From Terana coerulea (Eukaryota > Basidiomycota > Agaricomycetes > Polyporales > Phanerochaetaceae), in contig JAKOGH010000024.1 of assembly GCA_024811115.1 (NCBI GenBank), positions 62,001 through 126,000 of the forward strand: a DNA stretch of 64,000 nt. Reading direction: 5' to 3'. Made by a program: the position numbers and the translations under genes. Below the pieces are notes generated by a model that ran no database searches, was not told the DNA's origin, and was given only the letters and a program-made list of their open reading frames with translations. This document shows positions 37,101 to 47,779 of the stretch, in pieces; the first letter of the stretch is position 1, and each line of letters opens with the position of its first letter.

Positions 37101-37570
37101 AACGTATGCAAGTGGTTGCGGGATACTGAGTATGTATGTACACTCGACTCACGGCGGTTGCGGTCGACACCGACGCTCACCGACGCTATCGGCGAGTGAT
37201 TGACAGCATCGTAACCAGTAGCGACTTTTTCATAAGCTTGCTCAGTGGTTGTCTTCTTTCCACAGGTCGTTGCGTGAAATGCGCGCAGACAACTGTAGCT
37301 CATACACTGTTTCAGCCGACGAGCATGGTTGGGCCTGTTAGGGCTCAGCGCTCAGCGCTCAGCCACGACGATTGGTGGCCGCTATTCAAGGGCCGCAAGT
37401 ATGCAAGTGATTTTTGCAGAATAGCCCTGGCTCACGCCTAGAGGAAATCATGGGAAAACGAGGGGCTGCGCGACGATGGAACATACATTAACTAATATAC
37501 AACATGCTGGTTAGAGCAAGAGATGAAGCTTGAAGTCCGAGCCCACGAGTATGTCCTGGCTGACTGTCCC
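34135..37570. other. Long gene-poor stretch
   Basis: Beyond the promoter at 34407, I cannot support any gene in about 3 kb. The minus strand at 36820-36480 has a TATAAATA-like start and a pyrimidine-rich leader (CCTCTCCTCTCACC) followed by a 71-codon frame (MRRHPPRSRAACV..) without motifs. It could be a small gene or a non-coding RNA. Confidence 0.4.
34407..34414 (-). promoter_or_regulatory. TATA box of secreted repeat protein
   Basis: TATAAATA on the minus strand lies 273 nt above the ATG. A donor-like TTG/GTGAGTACATG at about 34328 suggests a 5' UTR intron that would account for the distance. Confidence 0.55.
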
Positions 37571-38430
37571 TCATTGCCTCTTGCGTGCCTCCTTCTCAAC
37601 GCGATCTGCCGCGTTCTCCACCTTGTCCGCGCCCTTCTCAACCTGGCGGGCAGCATCGCTCTTTGCGTCCGCCGCCGCCGCCTCTGTCTTCGCCTTGCCG
37701 TAGCCGAACCAGCTGCCGAGCCACGCGCCCCAGCTCTTCGTCTCGGCCTCGACCTTGTGCACCGCGTCCTCCGCCTTGTGCTTCGCGTCGGCATACGTCT
37801 GCTCCGCCTTGCGGGCGGCGTCGTTCGCGGTCGCGGTCGCCTTGCTCTTCGTCTGCTCGTACGTCTGCTCGGCCGACCTCTGCACAGAGGAGAGCTTGCC
37901 CTCGGCGTCCGCACGGGCCTGGTCAACCTTGCCCTTCGCGGCAGCCTGAGAAGCGTAGGGTCATGAGCTTATGATGCGAAGTTATGCGTGCGAATGGACG
38001 TACCTTGGTAGCCTCGTAGTTAGCTTCGCCCTCTCGTACCGCGTCGTGAGCAGTCGCTTTGCCCGCGTCCTTCAGCTCCGCCGCTTTACGCTCGAGCTGC
38101 TCCTGGTCCTTCTTGCGCTGCACGGCCGGGTCTTCATTCTGCATGTAGTACCATCCACCGATGAGCGCTGCGGTACCCGCGGTGAGGACAATGAACGTCG
38201 AGCTGCTGCCCGAGGGCTTGTCATTTGGTTTGGGTGCGTCCGTGGGGTGTGTAGGGTCGGGGGTGGTCGCATAGGTGCGCAGACGCTGCAAATGTGCAGC
38301 GCGGTCAGTCCTGTGCTCGAAAGCGTGCCAATCAACGTGGGATACGCACTGGCACTGCGGCGACGCGCGCAGCGACGGGGGTCGCGCGGGCGGCGTTGGC
38401 GAGCGTGCGGGAGGCTTGTGCGCGAATCAT
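37571..38430 (-). CDS. Mitochondrial membrane-anchored protein with amphipathic 11-mer-like helices
   Basis: Three exons, 38350-38430, 38004-38285 and 37571-37945, give 245 residues. The N-terminus (MIRAQASRTLANAARATPVAARVAAVP, then RLRTYATTP) is Arg/Ala-rich without acids, a classic mitochondrial presequence. A single membrane segment follows (STFIVLTAGTAALIGGWYYM). The rest is Ala/Lys/Glu-rich helix with apolipoprotein or LEA-like periodicity (KAEQTYADAKHKAEDAVHKVE) and one Trp-rich interruption, SWGAWLGSWFGYG. Similar fungal proteins are often labelled calcofluor white hypersensitive protein. A role at the inner membrane is an inference. The introns are 64 and 58 nt with clean GTGCGT and GTACGT donors. 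Confidence 0.8.
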
Positions 38431-38821
38431 CGTGAATGCGGTGTGTTTTGAGGATTAAAAAAAGAAAATGAGGAGTGTAGGGCAGGAGGCGGAGGATATG
38501 TTCAGTGGTGTGTGCGAACGAGCCGCCTCGCCTTTTCAGGGAGGCAGGCCTGCCGATGACGACACTTCAACCATGCCGAGCCACTGACGTCAACCCGGAC
38601 CCCAGGCACTCACGTAACTCGCGTTGACACCAACGCCCACGATCTCGACAAGGCACCTTGTATTGCTCATGCTCTGCGTAGTAAGTACCAGTGTACAAGT
38701 TTGGATTTGAACGTCGGTTCGCTTGATTTACGAGGATGTCTCCCAGATGCTATTATATGACCCAGACATTATTGGGTGACATTACGTTGCGCTTTCTCGA
38801 CTACAGGGCCGCTACTAGTTA
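38431..38821. other. Short intergenic gap
   Basis: Upstream of the mitochondrial protein and downstream of the next minus-strand gene. No signal is recognised. Confidence 0.4.
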
Positions 38822-40595
38822 TCAGCGGGTTGGTGCCAGGTCATCCTGTTCGCGACCGAGCCTTACGCAGATCCTGCAAAAGCACGGTTCTAGAGGGCAG
38901 GGCGCATCCAAGTTGGAATGGTCGGTGTCGAACTCTTGTGAGTCCTCTTCCTCGTCATCGAACTCGTTTGGAGTGCTGTCCAAATCCTAAGCCCATTATT
39001 TTAGTGACCATGACATGCGGTAAGAACGGTTTCATACCTGTGGCAGCTCCGTCCATCGAATCACTGGATCATCCAAGTATGCCTTTACCCCTGTCTCTCG
39101 AAATCCCAACGGCGGAGTCCAAGTACAACGGAACCTGGTCGTTGCCTTGTGCCCTGGTGAGAATATGACCATGATCATGTCGAGAGCTACTCACATCCAG
39201 CGGTTCTGGAATCCACACGCAAATACTGGGCGGGGGCGTGCCTGCATCGATCTCCCGCGCCGGGTCTTCTACCCATCTATCTGCGGCTGGCCTGAACTCG
39301 TATTCGCTGTCGAACGGTGAAAGCCTAGTACTGTCAGACTGAATCTCCCAGCTGTATTCGCTCACACGAGTGGTCTCCTCATTATCTGCGAGTTCATCGT
39401 CATCCAACCTGACCACTTCGTCTGACTGATATTCTGCAGAACGGGCAGCAGCCAGCCCTTACTCCAACCCGTCCCCGTTGTAGTAATGGCAACTCGAACG
39501 GTCGTCCGGAGTATCCGAGTCCTCTGGCTGGTCGGGACCCGTTGAATCATCTGAATCATGCAAATCCTCTTCTGGTTCGTCGTCAATGTTAGTTGACGTC
39601 GCTTCCGAGAGCTAGATCATGTCATATTAGACAATACTACGTGCAGCAAATATCGACGTACTTGTTCATACTCCTCAGCTAACAAAGAAGAGGGTACACC
39701 CTGAACCAGAAACGTTTGCTGGCACCCGTCCGACAGTCTGGGCCGAAACACATCACGGTCTACGACAGCCTGCTCTCCGCTCATTATCTGGTACGACTCC
39801 TGGAACTCGGGGATATATACCTCCTCGTGGATGAGTCTAGGGTAGGTAGTGGAGAAGAGCTGTTGCTATTAAGCGACGACTCTAGCGTGGCTGTTTAAGT
39901 ACGCTGTGGCGAGTGGCCACTCACGTGCAAGACAATGTGGCCCATCCATTTGTCTTAGAATGCGGCCATGTCTCCGGCCACAATCTACCACATCTGCATC
40001 TGCTTTCCAATGTTACTGGAAGCGTAAGCACCGCGGTGAGCAACATAACTCTTGGTGCCAGTGGTGATATCGACATTCTGACATCCAACCAGATACTCGG
40101 CCTTCTACACCGTCTTCTACATTGCATTATCTATCTCCTGTCTCTGAGCTCATCTATCTAGTATATCAATACGGGAATCTCGCCATCCTATAGGCATATA
40201 AGCAACAAGATCCGACAAGCCAAAAGCCAGCGACACTCACATCTTCGTATACCACCAACTCTGGGGCCCCGGTTTCGGCGTTGAACTCAATGACCTGACG
40301 AGAACAACCCTCTTGGAACCGCGCACTTGCCGCCGCTGCTAGTCTCTGCGTTTCGGTGCTCCCCACGCTTGAAACTGGCCTGACGGCGGCGGACGCGTTC
40401 ACACCGTTGGTCGCCTGAGGTTCGGGCAGGACGATGGCAGTGTTCTTGTTCTCGAGTTGGAATCGTTGCGCGAGATCGGCGGTGAGGTTCCCAACCTACG
40501 AACGACAAGAGTCAACATTGCGAGCAAACTACATGCAATAATTAGATCTGGCTTGGCCTTACAGGATCATAAGGGTTGAACCAGTGCGACACCAT
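38822..40595 (-). CDS. Unknown acidic protein, multi-exon, with an in-frame stop
   Basis: The start MVSHWFNPYDP at 40595 splices (GTAAGG donor) to VGNLTADLAQRFQLENKNTAIVLPEP, then SRQVIEFNAETGAPELVVYED. A later exon reads LFSTTYPRLIHEEVYIPEFQESYQ, followed by a very acidic stretch, EPEEDLHDSDDSTGPDQPEDSD. A TAA at 39459-39461 interrupts that frame, yet the same frame goes on convincingly (AEYQSDEVVRLDDDELADNEE..WIPEPLD). Further small exons lead to a probable end at 38822. The exon order in the middle is approximate. No domain is recognised. The stop could be a C-to-T change (CAA to TAA), a sequencing error, or a mark of decay. Confidence 0.55.
39459..39461 (-). other. In-frame TAA inside the acidic protein gene
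   Basis: It lies between NGDGLE and GLAAARSAEYQSDE in one frame. The GTAAGG..CTGCAG around it would make only a 29-nt intron, too short and out of phase. Confidence 0.6.
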
Positions 40596-40953
40596 AGCCG
40601 GACGAAGGATCGCCAGTGGTGGGTGTGGCGTGGAGTTTTCAGTGGACTCTGCGTTTGACGACGCGCCCTTGTTGGTGTTTCGCATTGGCCTTCGCGCGAG
40701 GAGGTTGGATGTGGAGGAGTCAAGGAGACGCCGAAGGACCGCTGGCCGGATCGAGAATTACTGTAAACTGCTTTATACCTTGTACTCTTGCCACCCTGCA
40801 CGTGCCAGGTGATGTTGATCATGGCCACCGTGGCCTCCTTGTTCTTTCGCTTGACAGAATGTGTTCAGAATAGCGCACGCATTCCATTCGTAAAGTGATA
40901 CAAGAACATCTATAGTAGCCTCGTATAGTATCAAATTAAATAACGAGATTCCG

Positions 40954-41346
40954 CTAGTCCCGGTCATCGCGCCGCGAGAGTTGACTGCTTTTACCATGGT
41001 CGCCACGCTGAGAGTACGCCAGGGAGTCAGATCCGTCTCTGGTCTTGTAATGCGCATCATCGACCTGATATTCAATTTTGCAGCTCTTGGAGAACTGTTC
41101 AGTCAGCTTGGTTCCAGGCTGAGTAGGTCAGCATATCGCTTCGAGACTACAGTAGCATGAAGCCTTACTACAACGGGTGTCAGCGCCTCATGCGAATGTG
41201 ACGTCATAAAAACATACCGCGTCGTCAAGATCTATCTTGCACTTTTGTGAGACCGCGTCGCATAGAGATTTCAGGCCCGCAAACGAGAGATCCGAAGGCC
41301 CTGCCATCGACGAAGGCTTGAGCTTTGATACCGCACGCTGACCCAT
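40954..41346 (-). CDS. Possible small two-exon protein
   Basis: A frame from the ATG at 41346 reads MGQRAVSKLKPSSMAGPSD..SLCDAVSQKCKIDLDDA. A GTATGT donor and a CTACTCAG acceptor join it to PGTKLTEQFSKSCKIEYQVDDAHYKTRDG and a stop at 40954-40956. The two exons share a faint motif (SxKCKIxxxxDDA). About 97 residues, hydrophilic, no known domain. The start could be further upstream. I offer it as plausible, not established. Confidence 0.35.
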
Positions 41347-41972
41347 GCGTCCGAGCCAGGTGGCGCAAAGCCGTAGTCGACGCCGTATCTGCCGGTGTTC
41401 TCCTTTGTGGACATGGCGGCAGATCGCGAGGGGTTGACGAGTCCGACACAATAGGGAGGAGAGGAGAGGAAAGCAGAGGAGTATACAAGCGAAGCACGTT
41501 TACCCACGTATACTCACTGGTAAAGCTGATGTTCAATACAAGTGTATACAAATCGGTCACTAGCATAGCCTTCGAGCCGCATGACGACGTCTGTGCCAAA
41601 TAGCCTAGGGTGTGGCCCACGGCGGCAGCTTCAAGTAACGGGGAACAGGCCTTCCATTCGGGGCGACATTGGCTTGTGAGCAAGTGGCCATGGTGGCGGC
41701 CCAATGGCATCACACCATTGGTGCCATGTAGCAGCGGTCAATGCTCGAGCATTTTGCCTGTGCATGCGCACATAATAGATCGACAGGCCTTTCTAATATG
41801 CTTGGTGAGATGCATCAGCCCTGGCGCAGGAACGGCTTTCCACCCAGGCAGGCGAGTGTGCGGGACCACTGGAAGAATCGGAGAATTCTGCAATTATACG
41901 ATGAATTAATATAACGTACAGCAGTAACAGCGGGATATAGCCACAATAAAGCAAGGCGTTGTAATACGTTCA
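41347..41972. other. Intergenic
   Basis: No gene is supported. Open stretches upstream of 41346 may belong to the small gene. Confidence 0.4.
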
Positions 41973-42931
41973 TCACATACGGTTCCCGCGACGACCTTTA
42001 TTACTACTGTTGTACAGGTGTCCATCGTTTCGATTTCCGCCATTGGTACGTGCCCGCTTATTTGGCCTGTGATCTGGGGACAAAGATCGCTCACAGGCAC
42101 CGTCATTCATTTGGGCAGCAACTTCCTCAGCCCTTTGTCGCATTATGGACTCCATTCTACGCAACGGAGTGAGCGAACGAAAGATTGTATGATGCCTGCT
42201 AAGACTTACCGTTCAAATTCTTGCTCTTGAATGTGCTCCTTGATGTCCCTGAGCCGAGGCTTGGATATGACTGCAATGCTAAAGGCTCGAACGGTACCGA
42301 GAGAGGCATGCCATTCTCTCCGGATCTCAGCAGCATATACGACCAGCTCTTCCTCGCCTGAGCCAGTCGCAGTCGCACATAGGTTTCTGTACAGTTCTTT
42401 TACCATCTGCACCAGAGGTTCGTCCCATCCACAGTCTCTCGTCTCCGCCAGTAAACTGTATGCAGCCATCATTCGCTCCCATGTAAGGTCTTCATCGCGC
42501 ACAACGCACGGAGCAGGAGATAGAGGGCTCCCGGTCGTTTTCCCTTTTGTGTAGTCGCTTCCGTCCCGCGTGAAATACCACAACTCCACGTATCGCCCTT
42601 CGGAGAGTCGCTGGCGAGCATATTCCGCGATCTCTAACCGGGAGTGGTCTGAGGGACCCTCAGTCATATTGATATTCGCGAACTTCTGCTTCTTTGGCGT
42701 CGGCATCTCCGCCGTCGAGTCGCCAGCGAAGCGAGCCTGGTCTTGAGAGTTCCACTGCTTTTGCTTGACGTCGCGTTCGGCCTCCCAAGCTGTACGAAGC
42801 ATGCTTGTGATTTGGGCTTCAGAAAGCGTTTTACTCGCAGCCATGTTAGCACGGACGGTTGTCCACGCTTTACTCGAGAAGTCCGGGCAGGCTTCGAGAG
42901 CGGGGTCGACGCGTAGGTGATTCGAAGTCAT
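41973..42931 (-). CDS. Unknown two-exon protein, PCPDFSS/YVELWYFT family, copy 2
   Basis: Paralogue of the gene at 22393, with the same architecture and intron position. Exon 1 is 42211-42931, exon 2 is 41973-42156, and the intron of 54 nt has a GTAAGT donor. Shared motifs are CPDFSSKAWTTVRANMAASKT, SEAQITSMLRTAWEAER, YVELWYFTRDGSDY, REWHASLGTVRAF and a C-terminal SPDHRPNKRARTNGGNR. Both frames are intact at roughly 50% identity, which suggests two functional copies that separated long ago. The 5' flank of this copy recurs inverted at 44030-44424, ending at the same start codon position where the copia element begins. Confidence 0.7.
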
Positions 42932-43330
42932 CCATCACGAAAGTGGTTCTTGTCTATATTGCGTTAGATAGGGCGTATAGCAATGATAGCATCATTGACT
43001 TCCTCGACATATATTGTATTACATACCTGGGGTTTGGCTACGGGCTGTAACAGGGGCTATCGTGCCTTTGCTATGACTCGCTATGAACAGCTACACACGG
43101 TGACGACGCGTGGATCAAAATGCCGGATTGGGGAGAACGACTTATCGATTACATAATTCTGGGATGTTTAATTACACGTAAATTATATTGCATGGCGACC
43201 CGCAGTACAGAACAGGGACGAGTATCTACTGTGATCTGTTATGCTACCAGCACTCGAGGCCAAGGTCTCGAGCTTCGGAAATGAATGGTCAGTTACAAAT
43301 CCTGGTGAAGAAGATAAATTTTACATACAG
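42932..43330 (+). repeat. Inverted repeat arm a (upstream region of copy 2)
   Basis: About 390 nt whose reverse complement is 44030-44424, highly similar throughout (shared AGATAGGGCGTATAGCAATG). It begins at the start codon of the neighbouring gene. Confidence 0.8.
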
Positions 43331-43351
43331 CACACAGCTGTCTGTAGAAGT

Positions 43352-44015
43352 GCATCAGGAAAGGGGTTTCAGTTAGATAGTTAATGTTGTCTATGGTACG
43401 TACTCGGAGTTATTCATTGAAATAAAGGGTATGATAGGCTAGTATAGCCTATGATACTCTATGATGCATGGTTTGCTCTACCACGGTCTTTGAGAGCCGC
43501 TGAGTAGATGCTTTCTTCTCGAGTAGCTCCGGTCGGCTGACTAAGTCCTATCGAAGCTTACCTGCGCCTATGCGAAAAACTCCTCGCTACAGTATTCTAT
43601 CCCCGAGCATGCGCGAAGCTGAGGCTCCGCTTGCATCTAAAACGGTACGTACCTCGGTCCTTTTCTATTGCCCCTTCACCAACAGTGTGACCCAAACGCC
43701 CGGAAGGCCGATTCCGGGTCTTCACGCGCGACATATATATAAGACGTGACGGTGTTGCGCATTGCCCCCGAAGTCTGCATCTCATCTGTATACACCACAG
43801 TAAGCCCCAGATCCCACACATAATGCTACCACTATCAGCAATACTCACTGACCACAATGGAGAGCTTTGCATGGATGGCAGTGTCCAGAGGTTCACAATG
43901 CTGCCAATATCCCAGCCATGGTGGCTTTCTGGGCTGCTGGTGAGCCTATGTGTTACTGTGAATAAGGATCGCCCGGCACTGACACTTCTCTACAGGCTCG
44001 GGATTTTAGGATTTC
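43352..44015 (+). repeat. Repeat b, inverted copy at 51542-52205
   Basis: The reverse complement of 51542-52205 with scattered substitutions. It contains a TATA-like CATATATATAAG and a CACCACAGTAAG leader but no shared open frame, so it resembles an LTR or promoter fragment more than a gene. Confidence 0.65.
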
Positions 44016-44029
44016 GTACGGGCACCTGT

Positions 44030-44424
44030 CTATGTATGTAAAATTTATTTTCTTCACAGAAATTGTGACCGACTTCTGATTCCTGAAGCCCGAGACCTTG
44101 GCCTCGGTACCGGTAGCGTAACGGACCACAGTAGATACTCGTCCCTGTTTTGTACTGCGGGTCGCCCGTATTTGCAATATAATTCACGTGTAAATAAACA
44201 TGCTAGAATTATGTAATCAATAAGTCACTCGCCTCCAATCTGGCATTTTGATCCACGCGCCGTACGCATACTATAGCTGTTCATAGCAAAGGCATGATAG
44301 CCCCTATTGCAGCCCATAGCCAAAACCCAGGTATGTAGTACAATATATGTCGAGGAAGTCAATGATGCTATCATTGCTATACGCCCTATCTAACACAATA
44401 TAGACTAGAGTGTCTTTCGTAATG
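44030..44424 (-). repeat. Inverted repeat arm a'
   Basis: Reverse complement of 42932-43330. It ends in TTTCGTAATG, matching TTTCGTGATG at the start codon of copy 2, and the copia LTR follows immediately. Confidence 0.8.
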
Positions 44425-44707
44425 TGCAGCGCATACAGCGGCGTACACTCCTACCGAGGCCTAGAGGAAGCTAGGATGGTTACTCACCTGTAGGCTGATT
44501 GATATGCACATAAGTGGGTTGAGAGTAGAAAGAGTCTTATTAGATATGGCACAGAGAGTTGCCTTATATACAATACAGGGTGGCTGTACTACAAACAGAC
44601 ACAAATAGATACCAGAACAATAGACAATAGGGATTGTCATGGTGGAACCTGGTAGAACAATAGAGAAGATGTGAGCAGAGCGCTTACAGCATCTATCTGA
44701 CTCAACA
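44425..44707 (-). repeat. Copia 3' LTR
   Basis: 283 nt, TGTTGAGTCAGATAG to GCGCTGCA on the minus strand, with TG..CA ends. Confidence 0.88.
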
Positions 44708-44715
44708 CTCCCTCT
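44708..44715 (-). other. Polypurine tract of the copia element
   Basis: AGAGGGAG on the minus strand directly abuts the 3' LTR, where plus-strand DNA synthesis would be primed. Confidence 0.7.
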
Positions 44716-46280
44716 AACCAAGCACGGCACATTGCCTGCGCTGGTTTAGTCACGCTAGTTAGCAGCGGTCGCGAAGTCCGAGCATTGGTTGGAACTTCGA
44801 TCTTGACCCTGCCCAGATTCTTGGTAAAGATATCTGTGGGATTGTCAACGCCAGGTCGAAGAGTACTTGACGTGGCCAGCTTCAATGACATTGTGAATGT
44901 AGTGGTAGCAGATGTCGATGTGCTTGGTGCATTTTTCAGTGACAGGATTTTCCGAAATGAATAGAGCACCCTGGTTATTGCTGCAGATGGGTACTTTCTT
45001 AAAGTTGTAACCGAGTTCAGAAAGGATGTTTGAATCTGCATGACTTCTCGGGAGCAATCGCTGAGTGCTATATATTCGGCATCTTTAGTCGACGTTGCTA
45101 CAGACTTTTGTGTGAAAGAGCTCCAGTTAAAGGCTCCTCCTGCAAGCATTAGCAGGAAGCCAGTCCGAGTGACGGTTGGAAGCAGCTGCCCAATCTGCAT
45201 CGGTGTATGCTACCAAGCCTAACCCAGAAGAGCCGTCATACTCAAGGATGTAGTTACAAGTGCCTGACAGGTAGCGGCAGATATACAGCACTCTGTTCAG
45301 GTGGTCTTCGGACGGGTTCACACTGAACTGTGCGAGCTTTATGATGGCATACGCAATGTCCGGTCGTGTACCAAGCATAATGTAAAGGAGTGAGCCTATC
45401 ACAATTTGAAAATGGCTCTGGCGAGCTTTGTTTAGCTCTCCTTCATTTGGTTGAGGAATATATCCCTCAGGAAGCGGAGTCTTTGCCATTTTGGCATTGG
45501 TCTGGCCGCAGCGTTCGAGTACCTTATCAAAGTAGGCGCACTGATCAATTACGATCTTGTCGCCAACTTGTTGTATGCGCATGCGCAGAAACTCCTTTAC
45601 GTCGCCTATATCGTGACACTCCCACCATTGCATGAAGGACTCCTTTTCGGAGTACTTGTGCCTTGCTACGTCCGGCAAATATAGCGTCGTTAACATAGAC
45701 TACAGCGATGACCATGTCATCGCCTGTGCCTGACATATACGCCAGCATCGGACTTCAATCTTTTGAAGCCGAGCTCAGCCATAGACTTGCTAAGGGCTTT
45801 CCACCAGGACAGTCCTGCCTGCTTAAGCCCGTAAAGGGCGCAACAGAGACGGCACCATGTGCTTTTTCCCTTGAGCAGAAAAGCCATCGGATTGTTCCAT
45901 GTAGATCTCCTCATCTAACAGTCTGTACAGATATATGTTGCGTACATCGAGGCTGGTGAGGAAAAAGCCTTCGAGTGCCGCGAAGGGCAAGTACGAATCT
46001 AACAGTTTCAAACCGTACAACTAGAGAGAAGATTTTGTCGTAGTCGATTCCCTCAATTTGGGATAAGCTGCAAGCTACAAGTCGCGCTTTCTTTTGACCA
46101 TCTGACTTCTCATCAAAAACCCATCGGTTCTTAATGACGCATTTGCCTTTCGGCCGCGGGCGGGTTTGAACATGCCTCTTTTGCTTAATGCATCAAGCTC
46201 GTCTTTGCATGCAGCATGCCATTCTACCTGCTGTTTCGCAGGAAGGCAGTTTATGTTACGTAAAGTCCAGTCTCGGACTG
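44716..46280 (-). pseudogene. Copia reverse transcriptase and RNase H remnants
   Basis: In order on the minus strand: GLKQAGLSWWKAL and YVNDAIFAG (the catalytic YVDD with the first Asp changed to Asn), GSLLYIMLGTRPDIAYAI, GLVAYTDADWAA, STKDAEYIALSDC (RNase H) and KHIDICYHYI. At least three frames are needed to read it. Confidence 0.85.
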
Positions 46281-47039
46281 AAGATTTTGTTGCGTCAGGG
46301 ATTGACTGCTTGGGTAAGCAAATAATTGTAGAAATTTACTCCCCCTTCCGCACAGTCGTGCCAGTATGTCATCTGACACTGGGCTTTTGCCTCCAGTGTC
46401 TCCAGTGGGCTCAGTGATATTCGGAACAGGTTTGAGCTGTTTGGATGTAGAAGGGCTAGCAGGACGTGTGGCGGGGACATTGTCAGGCTGCTTGCTAGAC
46501 TGACCGCGCCCTCGGTAGCTAACCCTTGGTGGGCTTGGTCTGGCCAGTCTGCTTTTCCAACTACGGATACCTTTATCAGCACCTAAAACTCGTGATGGTG
46601 CCTGTGACTGGTCATACACAGAGCCTGGATTTCTGACTGGGATCCTCCGTTCGTGAGTACTACGCCCGGCGGCCCAGCAGGAATAACTGGTGGTGCCAGT
46701 ACCTGCAGATCTACTGCAGGTGGTGTCGCCTCGCGATGAGGCAGACTTGGGCTACGCCCAATAGGGGCTCAGAGTCGAACTGTCGTTCAACCCTTGGTCT
46801 CTTTTGGCGGAAGGAGGGTTAGGACGGGGTGCAGCTCGCCCGTTTAGGCGGTGGCGCATTGTCGTCACTATTGTCTGATCCTGCACCTTGCAAAGACTCA
46901 CTGTTCGTTCGCGTTGTTGGTGTTTTGCGCTTAGGCGAGTCAGGCCAGCGCGGGCATTTTGCCGTCAGGACACTTGGGGAAATAAGTTTCGCACCACTCG
47001 ACTTGAGTTGAGCGAAACATAACGTTGGGTCCTCTCATG

Positions 47040-47640
47040 AAGGTCCAACTGTGCTCGTCATGTCCAGATGTATGTCATCATTTCGGACTTAGGCTGCAGT
47101 TTGTTCTTGCGAACATCGGCAGAGATGAATACCCATGCACTGCAGCCAAACACGCGGATATTATCAACACGTAGGTTTTCACCCATGAGTGCCTCATAAG
47201 GCGTAACCCATTTTAATCGTGAAACGAGGGTGTGGTTGTAAAGCACTGTAGCGTGCATAACCGCAAATTCCCACCGCTGACGGAGGAATGCAAGCTGTGA
47301 AGCACATAGCCTCGGCTTTGTTCATGAGGGTTCGGTTGAACCGCTCAGCGCATCCATTCTGCTATGGAGTATGTGGGACGCTAGTCAGGATTTTAATCCC
47401 TGCATCCTTTAGCATTTGAATGAATGCATTTGACTTGTATTCTCCCCTGCATCTGACATCCAGCTCTCGACACTAGCTTTATGCTGGTTTTGAACCATAG
47501 CAAGAAAGTTCTTTGTCGCTTGGATAGCGACAGATTTTAGCCTTAGGCAAATAATCCATGCATACAATGTATAATCATCGACAAAGGTGATGATGTACTT
47601 GTACTGGTGATATGAATCAACCGGGAATTCCTTCAAGTCA
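47040..47640 (-). pseudogene. Copia integrase remnants
   Basis: YKYIITFVDDYTLYAWI and then, after breaks, MHATVLYNHTLVSRLKWVTPYEALMGEN and FGCSAWVFI, typical of the copia integrase core. Confidence 0.8.
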
Positions 47641-47779
47641 CTGTGAATGAGCTCAAAAGTTGCGATGCTCGTCGAGGCGTTGGCGGGAATGAGTAATTAT
47701 GCATCTTTTCTTATGTGCAGCCAGAGCAGGGTGAATCCGACTTGTTATAGTCGAAATCAGGACATTCTTTCGTTGCTGA

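Noticed and set aside
43823..44041. A short protein gene in repeat b
   Set aside because: The frame is not preserved in the inverted copy b', which has indels there, so it is not under coding constraint.
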